In this document: piece by piece, positions 1-11,211 of the stretch
Layout: each line of letters starts with the position of its first letter
Numbering within the stretch: position 1 is the stretch's first letter
From: Sipunculus nudus
Taxonomy: Eukaryota > Annelida > Sipuncula > Golfingiida > Sipunculidae
Assembly: GCA_026874595.1 (NCBI GenBank)
Contig: CM049313.1
Coordinates: 78,546,659-78,610,658 of the forward strand
DNA length: 64,000 nucleotides
Direction of reading: 5' to 3'
Program-made: the position numbers and the translations under genes
The notes under the pieces: generated by a model
Database searches by the model: none
What the model was told of the DNA's origin: nothing
Seen by the model: the letters and a program-made list of their open reading frames with translations, nothing else

Positions 1-363
1 CTTTAACATATTACATCTGAAGTGACTCCTGCTACAGTCTGTGGTTGATCCCCTGTTTTACTGTAGGATATGGAGGGTTTTTACTCAGGCTGGGATGATG
101 TTGCTGTTGTACCATTATAGACCAGGTCAATGCTAGGAGTATCCAATCAATAATGTTGCAGTTTATCTGATAACCGAGTGTAGAAGACAGGTTGTCCACC
201 TTGCAGTGCCGACTTAAGCTATTCTGTGACAGTAATGGATCCTTGATTTAGACTTGAAGGTGTAATCACTTGAAAGGGTTTTGATGAATACCTAAAAAAG
301 ATGTCTGAGGCTTATTATTTTGAATATATATACTTGTAAGAATTACACTGGATATTCATAATA

Positions 364-2293
364 CTGTAAAAGTCCTTGCAGTAGTCGCATCCTTATTACT
401 AGTCGCACCCTGACTTTTAGGATCCCCCTGGGGAAAAGCCGTTCAAGTTTTGTTTCAGGAAAAGTACATAATATAGGTGGCACCCAGACTTCAGAGGCGT
501 CCCAACCATCTGATACTTATTGAATTTAAGTATCATTCCTTGTGGTGCAACCAACGTCCCTGTAGTACTAATGTGGTTTATAAACTAGAAAAACCATTTA
601 AACATAATTTAATTGGACACCTTTCATTTGATTACATATAAAGTCGGGGTTCAATTGTCAGGCAAGATTTGTATAGTGCTGCGTCGGATAACATTTTGTG
701 CTGTGAAACAATGTCATGATTGCCGTTTCTTACTAGGTTAAGTAATATTAGAATGCAAATATCAAGTTAAATAACTGTATTAATAAACTTAAAGAGTCTG
801 AAACAAAATATTTTCACAATCGAGCAACTCTTTAAATTGTTAAAAGATCGTCAGAAGTATGGTGGATTCAATAGACTATGATTAGTTCGCGCACGCGTGA
901 CGACTCCCAATCTGTCGCATAGGGCATATTTTAACTAAAGACAACTGGAGGATGGAAAGTATAATTTAGTTTGAATTTATTCACCTAATTTCTGAATGGG
1001 CTCTAAAATTGATTAAGTGACCCTTGAATTAATTGTTACAACTTACCATCAAGGGGCGGCACATGCACGGTAATACTGAAATCACTGAAATATATCAGTC
1101 GACAAGGGGATAATGAACGCTTTATTGACTGGAAAAATAAACATAATTGAATTTAAGGGTATTATATTTACTGGGACTAATGATTTTATTCTGTGGTAAT
1201 ATCTGGAAAATCCAATTTCCTTCCTTATCAGTGATTATATTCAAATGGTTTGGATGTATGGCAAACACAGCCGTGTTGAACCAGCTCAGTCATGACACCA
1301 ACGATGCCGGTTCCCGTAGAATTTAGGTACTCATGTGGCAATTTCAGTATATAAAATATATACCTGTATGGTCTTTGTTATTTCATTGTATTTAATAATG
1401 TGTCTTCATTAAAAAAAATCCACAAATATGTCAAAGCATGATTGACCATAATGCATGCGTGCCGCCATATTGTTGACCGGGCATACGATCGTCATGAAAG
1501 AGACATGGGTAAAACACATCACTCACGTGAAACGTTATAACATTGTTATCCATTATGCTTGAAAACCAAGAGATGGTGACAGTGACCTGATCGTTCGTAA
1601 TATGGGAGATTATAACTGTGGATATTAGTCACGGAAGGCTTAATTGACCTGGGGATGTAAAATTCATTGCACGGGTGACCCGGGGCTTGAACTTCTGCTA
1701 CACGACTTCAAAGGTCAGCTGGTACCCAGCGATCAACCTGCAGGCAATAGAATGCATGAAAGTGTCTGTAGTGGATCAAGTTTGAATGTAACGCAACTTT
1801 ACATGTATAAATGGATATGGAACTGCGAGCTTTTCATGATGACACACATACCCATAAAGATTAAACGGAAAGGAAATGTACATCAAAGAGAGGCAGACTG
1901 GCATATGGGTCAAATTGACTGCTGATTTAACAGTAACTCAGATCAGGAGGTGCCACTTGAAATGCGACTTGTCAGAACGGGTAGGCCTTGAACTGGGCAA
2001 ATTTATAATTTGCATTTCATGTTAATAAAATGAAAATCCGTCAGTTCACAAAATATAAGGCAGGTCTTCATTAGAGATGGTTAAAGGTGAAAATATTCGG
2101 GAAAGGTTTCACAAAGCACTGGTTAAAGGTATCGCTGATTATTGCTCAACTGACGTTGTTCCATATACCGGGAAAGCTGACAGAGATGCGATAAGTACAT
2201 ATTACAAGTCGCACCCTGACTTTGCTAGAAGTTTTATGATTTTAGAATTCGATTTCCTAGTACAAGTCGCAACTTCTGCAACAACTTTTAAGG
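364..2293. mobile_element. Probable pogo/Tigger-like DNA element, degraded
   Basis: The left end reads ta/CTGTAAAAGTCCTTGCAG and continues with TAGTCGCA and AGTCGCACCC. The reverse complement of the right end reads ta/CCTTAAAAGTTGTTGCAG, then AAGTTGCGACTTG, so the imperfect inverted termini are flanked by TA on both sides. The AGTCGCACCCTGACTTT motif also occurs near the right end at about 2209-2226. This layout, with a TA target and short-period subterminal motifs, is like the three clearer elements at 14975, 20269 and 29423. An 84-codon open frame starting at 2077 overlaps the right end and shows no domain I recognise. The boundaries are less certain than for the other three. Confidence 0.5.
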
Positions 2294-3884
2294 TAGTTTC
2301 AATCATGAGACCTCGGTTTGAAGAGAAGTAAAATGTAAGATGGAATTATTCTTTCAGTTAAATTCTCCTGTGTAACAGTGGATCTGAAATATTATTTAAC
2401 ACTGAGCATGGACCAGTAAGATTTAACTATCAGTATTGTATTATTGTGTAATAAGGGGAAATTGTGTTTTAAAATAAAATGTGCACTTATTGGAAATATG
2501 TTGTTATATTTATACACACTGTGAATCATTGTGGAAATGACGTTGTCTGAACACAGTGGAAACCAATTGGAAAATGATGAACAAATGGAAAACATACAAT
2601 TCTTTATACAGAGAAATATATGAATTTCACTGTGGACCAATCCCTGCACAGATCTAATAAGTATATCCTGGAATAAACCAAATGATAAAAGTTTCTCATT
2701 AACCTAAGATGGTGGGTATAACCCCTTTGTTGTGGAAAAAGAAGGGGAAATGTATCTCATGCTCAACCTTATGATTGTGTTTTTCTTCCATGTAAAGTGT
2801 ACAGCATATATTTGTATCAATGGTGGAATATCATTTCCACTCCATATAAAATCAGCCTTCATATAGAATAACCTGAAATATGTATGAATATCTTAACCAA
2901 CAAATGCAAAGAGCTACTTAATGACTTAATTAATATCCCAACTGCTAGAGCAGACACCCTAGAATTTAAGTACTAAGTAAAGCCAGTGTCTCACTGGGCT
3001 GTGACTGTTGACAACTACATAATTTGCTAACAATATTAGCAAGGGACTTTCCAGAAAAATCTCGAAACATTCACAGGGGTTCTCAATTTCCAGACATGAG
3101 TTGCAGGGCCTCGCACCTATGTCACTGGAATTTGGAACTTGTTCCAAAAATTTGTGTGACAAATTTTCTCTTAAAATTGCCACAGAGTTGTTGTGGTAAG
3201 GATGAACCTGTCTCAAACACTTGTCAGTTTTGTTTCCATGAGTCAGAAAGTGTGAGAAATGTGAGACATTTTATGAGGGGTTGGTAACCTGTGAACTAAA
3301 TAGTGCCTGATAGGAGACAAAAATAGGAATCAGATATACATCATTACATGTCATACATCAGTCGCAAGTTAAAAATATTTGATTGTGTAGATGTTGTGTA
3401 AGAATCATGTGACATGTATGCTAACTCACTGGGGGTTCAGGTGAATTTTGTGCATATGTTGTAAGTACCAATTCAGTGTGATTTGAAGTGAAACTTTTGC
3501 TTATTTGCTTATTTTCTCACAATTTTTTATCTCCAACTAGTTGCCAACAGTCAATGCCTGGTGAGATTCTGGCTCAAGAGATCTTGATGATATTCCCAGT
3601 AGAGATAACCTGGTTCTTCGGTCTATCATGTATTCTGTCAGTGTATAAATTATAAACATCAGCATAGTTGTATTTCCTGGTATATATCTGATGAGACAGG
3701 GTAAGTCACTGTCTGAAGGAATCTATTGATTTGTGATCCATGGATAGCCTGAGCAGAAGTAGCATTGTTTGGCTATGTGAACATCCCCTGTAGAGGATGA
3801 TAAATGTGTGATTAAAACTCATCTTCACCAGACCTGGCACGGGCTTGGTGAACATGTCACTGTTGATATTTGGACCATCCTTAC
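2294..3884. other. No recognised feature
   Basis: AT-rich sequence with only short, overlapping open frames on both strands and no splice-bounded coding block or repeat structure that I can see. Confidence 0.5.
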
Positions 3885-4045
3885 AAGACCTCTGGCAGAG
3901 CTGGGGGCGACTGGGAGGACCGGTAAAGCCCAGTCAACCACAGAATAAGCTCCATCCCGTGTCTGTTCATTATTGATCTGTGCTGCTTTTGTTTCAGCGG
4001 AGGCCATCTTTAAGAGGAACTCATCCATCTGTTGTTTCTTACAAC
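3885..4045 (-). CDS. Possible internal exon of an unidentified minus-strand gene
   Basis: On the minus strand an acceptor-like tract (ttgttcttcatgtcag) is followed by 161 bases open in one frame, then a donor-like GTAAGG. The two borders agree: two bases, then exactly 53 codons. The translation starts CKKQQMDEFLLKMASAETKA, continues AQINNEQTRDGAYSVVD, and ends in a Pro/Ala/Ser-rich stretch. It looks like a short charged helix followed by disorder. I do not recognise the family. It could be an exon of an opposite-strand gene, an exon fossil, or chance. Confidence 0.3.
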
Positions 4046-4287
4046 CTGACATGAAGAACAATTAATTAATGGAAGGATTTGGTACTATGAGTTACAGGGT
4101 TGCTTATTACCCACACATACGTTTGTTTAGTGAAACAATAGCATTTTAACAAAGTGACAAGACTGTCACATATAGAAGATGTCAGGGTATTAAATCTACA
4201 AGGTCCAAGTACAACTTACCAGTTTCTTTATCAACTGAATAGAATAATAGAGAATTTATCTCCAAAGATTTATACTAGAGGCCAATC

Positions 4288-4489
4288 ATGATCTGAATTA
4301 CAAGACCATATGTAAGTGTAAAATATATGAATCTGATATATCATTGTTTAGGCTCTGTTGGTGGTGATGAACATCATCTTTGCATCATAATGATCTGAAT
4401 TACAAGACCATATGTAAGTGTAAAATATATGAATCTGATATATCATTGTTTAGGCTCTGTTGGTGGTGATGAACATCATCTTTGCATCA
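4288..4489. repeat. 102-bp tandem duplication
   Basis: A block starting ATGATCTGAATTACAAGACC is present twice in direct tandem at 4288 and 4390, near-identical through TTTGCATCAT. Such identity suggests a recent duplication. Confidence 0.9.
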
Positions 4490-6285
4490 TTACAGCTCCT
4501 TCCTCCAGTAATTTTGTTTAAATGGCTTGAGGTCACATGACTATCCTGACAGCAGTAGTCATCTGTGACTGGACATCTGCTCATCTGGTATTCAGATAGT
4601 AGCTGTGGTGGTACCCTTTATTGGTACCAAATTATTTCCTGGATCTATAAATTCTAAGTGTTTTTATCTATTAAAAAAAAACACTTTTTAATTACTTTGC
4701 TTCACTGAAAGACAGTTTAATTAAAAAGATTTGTACATTTAAAAAAATCATCAGCTTCTAATACTTCATAAAGTCAGGTCCAGAAAAAAACCTCCTTGGA
4801 CTCTAGAAAGAAAGTCACCAGCACATAATTTTTGCCAACTGTCGGCCAAAGTACTCATTTTACCATTGAAGGGAACAGCTGAAAATTACTATTCCATGGA
4901 TAGGTAAATTGTAGTACAGACTTTAAAAGTACTACCAGAACATAAGTGTGAAAATTGTGTGTCACCTTTATTTTCCATAAAAATGGAAACATTACTAAAT
5001 ACAAAGGGATATGTATTAAATTGATCAGTAGATTTCATGATCTGTATCGATAGAACATCTTTTTAAAAGTAAAGCAGGAATTAATAATTACATGACAGAT
5101 AACAAGTCTGATAAAGAGAGAAATGAGACTTCGTGCTGTTTTTGTGCACATCCTATTCTGATGTTACTTGATATTAAAATTAGTCACCACAGATAAGTAA
5201 ATGAAACTGGTACATGGTTTAGGTTCTTTCATCAAAGATTAACAAATAGGCTTGCATGATTGTAAAATGTAATAATGTATTCTCTGTGATGGCTGCCCCA
5301 GCATCTGCATTGTGATATTGAAGCAGATATAAAACTCTCTGTTATGCTTAAAATAGATTGGGCACCAAGGATCCCCATGAGTAAACATATTGACCATAAT
5401 GGGTTTGACTGTTTACTGTTTCTGTAATTATGGTGACCATTTTTAGATATCTCCCATATACTCCTTGATACTCATTTAGTTTTGACATTATGAGTATTTT
5501 TGTCCAGGGAAAAAGAATGAGTGGAGGTGAAGTGTATGCCCCTTGTTTTACTGAGATCTAGCTGTATATGTTACATCTTGTGGCTTATTGATTTTAATCA
5601 ACATTGTTATCATCATTTCCTTTACAAAAACCACCAGATACTACATACTTTGTAACCATGCTTATGTACTCATAATAAGCTTAATGTAAATATAAGACTT
5701 TTCATAACAGGCTTGCATTTACATTTATCACACAGTTTGAACCATTCTACAGTTTACTACAGTTTTTAATGTTTAGTTAAGCTGTTCAGTACAATGCTGA
5801 ATTCATGTGAACTGAAATGTAACTTGGCAAATACAATAGTAGAATTAGGTTGGCTCAATCTTGTCTTTATGATCTCCTCATAATTCTTGCATAATTAGTT
5901 AAAAGCAGATTATTCCCATAATATATGGGGGCATTAGTTGTCAGTATTATTAGAAGGTATTAAGTAGGTCTGTAGCTTTGTTCATGAAACTGCAGCTTAC
6001 CAAGATCATATGAATTAAAACTCCACTGTGCTTATTAAACTCAAAACCCTTAAGCATCATCCAGTTGATATGCCATGCACTGCATGAGTGGGCATGTTTC
6101 ATAACAGATTCATTCAGCTAGGCTGTCTGCTTATTTTCATAATTCTTAAAACAATGTTCACTGTTATCCAAGTGGTGATATTGTGATACAGCTCCAGTTG
6201 TAATGATTATTAGGTCAGCTGACTGTAATTCCCTCACAAAAAGGCACAGTTAATTGAAACACAGTTTTGAGAAAACTTGGTTTGC
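4490..6285. other. No recognised feature
   Basis: AT-rich upstream or intronic sequence with homopolymer A/T runs. No open frame of note and no repeat borders seen. Confidence 0.5.
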
Positions 6286-6783
6286 ATTTTTAGCGAATCT
6301 GTGAGCTTATGCAATGGTGTAGCATCGTCTGTCTTCTGTCATCCGTTGTGTGTCATAGCTACCTCAAAAAGGGCAGGAACTAGCATCACCAAAATTTTTG
6401 CAACAAATTTGTCAATTAAAAATTTTATCGGATTTTGCTTATTTCTTGACTAACTGCATTTTCTTAGATTTTTAGGGAAGAAGCTAAAAAACATTAAAAA
6501 ATATATTTTTCTCTGAAACCATGCTGCCAAATTGTCCGTTCATCTGTCCCAGTAATCCTCCCTGGCAAAAAAGAACACATCCAAAATATCCTGACTGATA
6601 TATCCTAGTTTTAAAATGTCCTAGTCAGAAACTTGGAGGTCCGAAACGTCCATTTTGCTGAAATCATAATGACTAAGGTAGATATGCAGGACTAAGGAGG
6701 ATCAATATTAAATTAAAAAAATAAATCTCCATTTATACTCCAAAAATTTGCACAGGTTCGCATTAGGCCTGTAGGCCTTGTTC
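6286..6783 (+). mobile_element. Short Helitron2-like element, GCGAACCTGTG family
   Basis: The left end is TTTTTAGCGAATCTGTGAGC, followed by GCAATGGTGTAGCATCGTC. The right end is GCACAGGTTCGCATT, then a hairpin AGGCC-TGTA-GGCCT and TTGTT. The GCGAACCTGTG block at the left is found inverted just inside the terminal hairpin on the right. That asymmetric arrangement is typical of Helitron2/Helentron elements. This roughly 500-bp copy appears internally deleted compared with the copies near 34333 and 47211. Confidence 0.65.
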
Positions 6784-7047
6784 TTTAATATATTGATTTG
6801 TTTTTGTTTACTCATGGCTTATTCATCTTTAGGATTGTATGTATGTAAGAGTTTCATCCAGTTGGTTTGACTGTAAAAAGAACCTGGTTGTTCACATCTT
6901 TTGTGGTGTAACATTTGTCCATCCATATCTATTTGATAATTAATTTTAAATTATAATATCAGGTTTTTTTTTATGTTACAAGTTTATGATTTATTTATGA
7001 ATTACAAAAAATGGATATATGAGAAAAAGTGAGGGTTACATTTTGAA

Positions 7048-7645
7048 TCATTATTCCCCTGCCTCAGCAGAGTAGAAAATAAAGTAATCAGTTCTATCTG
7101 CCCATCTGTCTGAAATATTTCATATTTACTACAATATCTCAAAACCATTTACTACCGTGGTATCCATCTCTGATAAAATGGCAGAATAAGATATGATTTA
7201 CAAATGATTTACTACAAAGGTTTGCTTTTAAAACATTTGTTGAGGTTATTTATAAGGATATTACTTCTCATGTCTGTTACAGTCATGTGGTTTTGTCACT
7301 TTAGATCCATTAAATGTTTAAGTGCATATACAAAATATACATTTATTAATAGACCTTGCCGATATTCAGGACCTCAGAGTCCATATATATATCATATAAA
7401 TACTTTGATCATGTATTTAGGTAGATGAAACAGTTTTTAACAGAATTGGGAGCCTTTTTGTGTCTATATATTGAGACAAAAAAATGCTTTTATGTTGCAT
7501 GTATAACCATTGAAGTTGCACAAGCAGCATAACATGTACCTGGAACTAATAGAAAGGGAAAGTTCCATACAGGACAAACTTGTTAATATTATTGCATTAG
7601 GATTTACATTTTCTGTTTCAAAAATATAAAAAAAATGTAACTGCA
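7048..7645 (+). repeat. Dispersed repeat, TGCCTCAGCAG-head family
   Basis: The head CCTGCCTCAGCAGAGTAG resembles heads at about 16720 and 17040. The segment from about 7300 to 7640 is clearly homologous, in the same orientation, to 24445-24790: both share tracts such as AATAGACCTTG, TTCAGGAC, TGTTGCATGTA, CATTGAAG and ATCAGGATTTACATTTT-like ends. It is probably another non-autonomous Helitron-like family. The exact 3' end is not resolved. Confidence 0.55.
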
Positions 7646-9418
7646 TGTAACATTTCTGTATGCCTTGATTTGGTAAATTTGATAATTAAAAATATTTATG
7701 GAGCAATCTGTGTCTGATAAGCAGGGAACCAAATAAAACAATATAGTTAAAGCTGTGGGAACAAAAAGATATATTTGACTTTAGGTAAATCGAAACAAGC
7801 TGGAGATAACAAGGTGATGGTTTTCTATACTTGAGAGGCAGTGATCATGCCGATGCTGCTGGTGGAGCCAGGCTTACCCGGACTCAGTTTGATATATTAA
7901 TGCAAGTCTCTGTGCAATCAGAAAGGGAACAGTCTGTCTGAATTTAATCCATGACAGTGTAATTAAAGTCATTGTAGCCAGGAGAGCAGTAACAGTAGGG
8001 ACATATGTTCTGATAAGATGGTACACCAGTGGTGCCTTAATTGATAAAGCAGGCACAAATTAACACACATCCCAGTCCGTCAGTTGTAAACAAACAGGCA
8101 CCTGCTTGGTGTACCAAATTTGGATAACAAATTAAAGTAAGATAATATCAGATGTTTTTGTCATTTATTTTTGTTATAACAGGGATAGTATTACTACAGA
8201 TTTTAAAAATCTAAAAAGTCTTCAGACTAACACATCACTACAGATGAACTGGAAAAGGCTGACAAACATTGTTAAATTAAACTATGTAATTTGATTGCAT
8301 ATATATTGAAACAAATGTGTGTGAGAGGCAGACATGTCAGAAGGATAGACCAGGAAGACCCTGCCAGTATTGAACAGTCAGTGACGTAAAAGACAGGTCT
8401 GTAAAGGTCAGAGGGTACAGATTATCCCACCAGCCTATGTGCAGTGCTACAACCCCACAGATGATTTCTACAGCAGTGGGTATGCCACGCCAGATAATCC
8501 CCTGGTTTTTATGTCTGTTGTGTGATATGGTCTTCTGCTCACTGCTGTCATGTGGTCTCCATCTTTAGTCTATTGAGGCTCATGATGTTGTGCAGCTGTA
8601 CTTTGAGGCATGCTTCATAAACATATCATATTCTGATGTTCTTGGGTCATGAAAAAAAGGGAACCAATCATTATAACATATATTTACTTGAAATACTCCA
8701 AAGTGTTTTTTTTTCCGATCATGGTTCAGGAAAGATGGAAATAAATAAATTATTCACAGGCCAATGGAAGCTCCATGTCAAACACCCTTCAGTACTGGGA
8801 ATTCTACGGCTTTTATTTTCCTTACATTTACTATGATATAGGCATTCTTATTTATTAATAATTTTTAACATATAACTGATATAAAAGGTATCTTTTTTTT
8901 TATTTCCAAAGATTTTGTCATGAAGAATTGACCAGTTGAGTGTTAAGAAACACTGTAATCTAAGGGTTTTCCTAACAAGGTCAAATTTTTCTTCATGATC
9001 ATAGAAACCTTGTCATATAAATAAATTTCAGCCCTATAACCATGAAAATGTCAGCCATGGGGGTTACACAAACCTGACAATTTGATTCCTTATTAAATTA
9101 TTAAATAATCTTCTCCAGGACCATCTGGGATATTGGGGGGGGGGGGGGGGTGTCAGTCCTATTACAGCTAGTTCATCTCTCCAGGATTTAATTAAAATTT
9201 CTTAAGGAGTTACTGTTTCAGCAAAAACATGGGGATCACAATTCTGCTGTGTTCAGAGATAATAGCTCCAGGGACTTAATTGTATTATTAGTAGAATATG
9301 GATTACCTCCTGGTAGTCATACTCAGATCAGCTTGAAAATAATTATGTTGACTGTATATATCATTCTTCATAGGTATTTACTTGTGAAATCTGGATACAT
9401 AAAACATATATTTTTGGG
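7646..9418. other. No gene; G-run inside
   Basis: Non-coding AT-rich sequence. The only notable item is a run of 16 G at 9135-9150, which could form a G-quadruplex and is prone to sequencing length error. Confidence 0.5.
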
Positions 9419-9490
9419 AATAATATGTTGATCAGAAATCATGTATATTCTTTTGAATAATATGTTGATCAGAAATCATGTATATTCTAC
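9419..9490. repeat. 37-bp tandem duplication
   Basis: TAATATGTTGATCAGAAATC followed by ATGTATATTCT occurs at 9421 and again at 9458. Confidence 0.9.
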
Positions 9491-9630
9491 AAACTATAAG
9501 AATAACAATATACTAGTATTATGTTAATTCTGAAGTCCTTTGTCAATATGAACATATATTTGTTAGATTAAAATTTTTTTTAATAATTTTTTCGTTGGAG
9601 GTAACCATGTCCATTTTTAACACAGCTTAA

Positions 9631-9972
9631 CTATATGTACATCTGCAGAAATCCATTTCGGTTTGGACTTTGTGACATTTCAGGAGCACACACTTCCTCT
9701 AATTTTATATCCATGTGTCAACCAGGCCCTGTTACTACTGCACCTGCCGTCCTTGGTAGAAATAACCCCATTCCCTTCTCACACCACTGCGGAATCCCCA
9801 AAAGGTGCACTCATTTGTGAGTGAAACAGGGCCATTGGGCATAGCCTTCCCATTAAACCTGCAGAGCACTCACCCTGGTTGGGTGTGGACTGTGATAAAT
9901 CTAACTGCCTCGGCTGAGATATGAACTCACTACCTCCTGGTCTGAGTCATGTGCTAGACCACAGAGGCCAGT
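9631..9972 (-). mobile_element. tRNA-derived SINE, reverse orientation
   Basis: Read on the minus strand it begins GGCCTCTGTGGTCTAGCACA, has a box-B-like GAGTTCATATCTCAGCCGAG, then a body with GGTTTAATGGGAAGGCTATG and GTGCACCTTTTGGGGATTCC, and ends near TCTGCAGATGTACATATAG. Two further copies (38799 and 51661) share the same order, which defines a family of about 300-350 bp. The decayed promoter boxes argue against an active copy. Confidence 0.8.
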
Positions 9973-10062
9973 TTGTAAAATTAAACCTAGGTCCATAATT
10001 AAGTTGATGGGTTTCCTAAAATTGGTCTGTACTGATGTATTGTTTGTATTTTGTACTTGTAG

Positions 10063-10135
10063 AAGATGGATGTGATGGGGAAGCTGGTGGAGGAGATGAT
10101 GGCCAGAACGTTTGAGTTGCTACAGCCTAACCCAG
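10063..10135 (+). CDS. SH3GL: Endophilin-A exon: BAR helix 1 segment
   Basis: The acceptor is ttgtacttgtag and the donor is cccag/gtatac. The exon encodes 24 residues, KMDVMGKLVEEMMARTFELL then QPNP, plus the first base of an Ala codon finished by the next exon. It matches the family segment that reads roughly K-x-DVT...LQPNPASRAK and forms the end of BAR helix 1 before the insert. The phase 0 start means a preceding exon must end on a complete codon. No start codon is claimed; the internal Met is not an initiator. The next exon lies 15.6 kb away. Confidence 0.9.
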
Positions 10136-11211
10136 GTATACTAACTACGCAAAAGATCTGATCATGATATAAATAAACAGGATCATCATACAGCATTCTA
10201 GACATACTCTTTTCATAATTCAGGCTATACTTGACTAGTGGCATGTAACTGAAAGCAAATTATCTAATAGTTTTTATGTGAAAAAGTCCAGCAAAATCAA
10301 AGTCAACGCCAAGTCCTGTCATTAACTTGTATCAGATAATTGTGTTGTTGACATGTAAGTGAAGATTTGCTTTGCCATCCAGGCTCTTAAATATAATTTT
10401 TTTCTAAAAATAGATATAAAGGCAGTAGACCAACATTGTTGTTAAAACTGTCTCAAACTGCTTAGGCACAAAATGCAGTCCAACCTGCCACAGTTGGACC
10501 TGTCAGGTGCTTTTATTAGAGAGGTTAATACTGACCTCATAATCTACTTCTCAGGTATCACCCCAAATGTTTGTCATAGAGAGTTGCCTGTAATATTGGG
10601 GTGCTCATGGGTTTTCATGTATATGTCAAAAGTAAACAGTTACAGATCTAAAAGGACCCATTTCTGTTTCACATGTTTGATTCCTGAAACTGAATAGGCT
10701 ACCAAGACTTTTCTGATGAGCCAGACTGGCAAATACTTAATGCATTGCAAGGTCATTTATTCACTTCTATCATCAGGGGTGCTCTAGAAATGATTTATGC
10801 TAGATATATGATGGACAATGTATGCCAGCCTCACTTTGCTCTGTCATTATTCATGAAACAGCTGGGTAGGACTCCCTCTGAGCCAAGGCCGCACACAAGC
10901 CTGGCAATGGGTCATCCTGGGGATGAGGATGTATTATACCACTTACCACACATTCTGTGATGAAGTCATTTTATTTTGTTCAAGACAATATTAAACAGAC
11001 TTCACTTCACAGAAGACTTGATACTCAGCAATATAGTGTTGTTATCTAACTAATATCCAATAAACACTGTCATCCACAGGTCATCATCCTCTAATGAGTG
11101 ATTAAAACATCACACCTATAAGTGTATTTAATTACTAAATCAGGCAAAAGGTTGTAAACCTGTGTTAAATAGCGGTGTCATCAGACTCTAGGTAGCCATA
11201 TATTTATTGTA
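10136..11211 (+). other. Intron start, no recognised element
   Basis: First kilobase of the 15.6 kb endophilin intron. Short open frames at 10473-10697 and 10745-10960 have no domain and no splice logic that would make them coding. Confidence 0.5.

Noticed and set aside
2077-2331. 84-codon frame MVKGENIRERFHKALVKG... as a gene
   Set aside because: Its second half reads through the inverted terminus of the pogo-like element and no domain is recognised.
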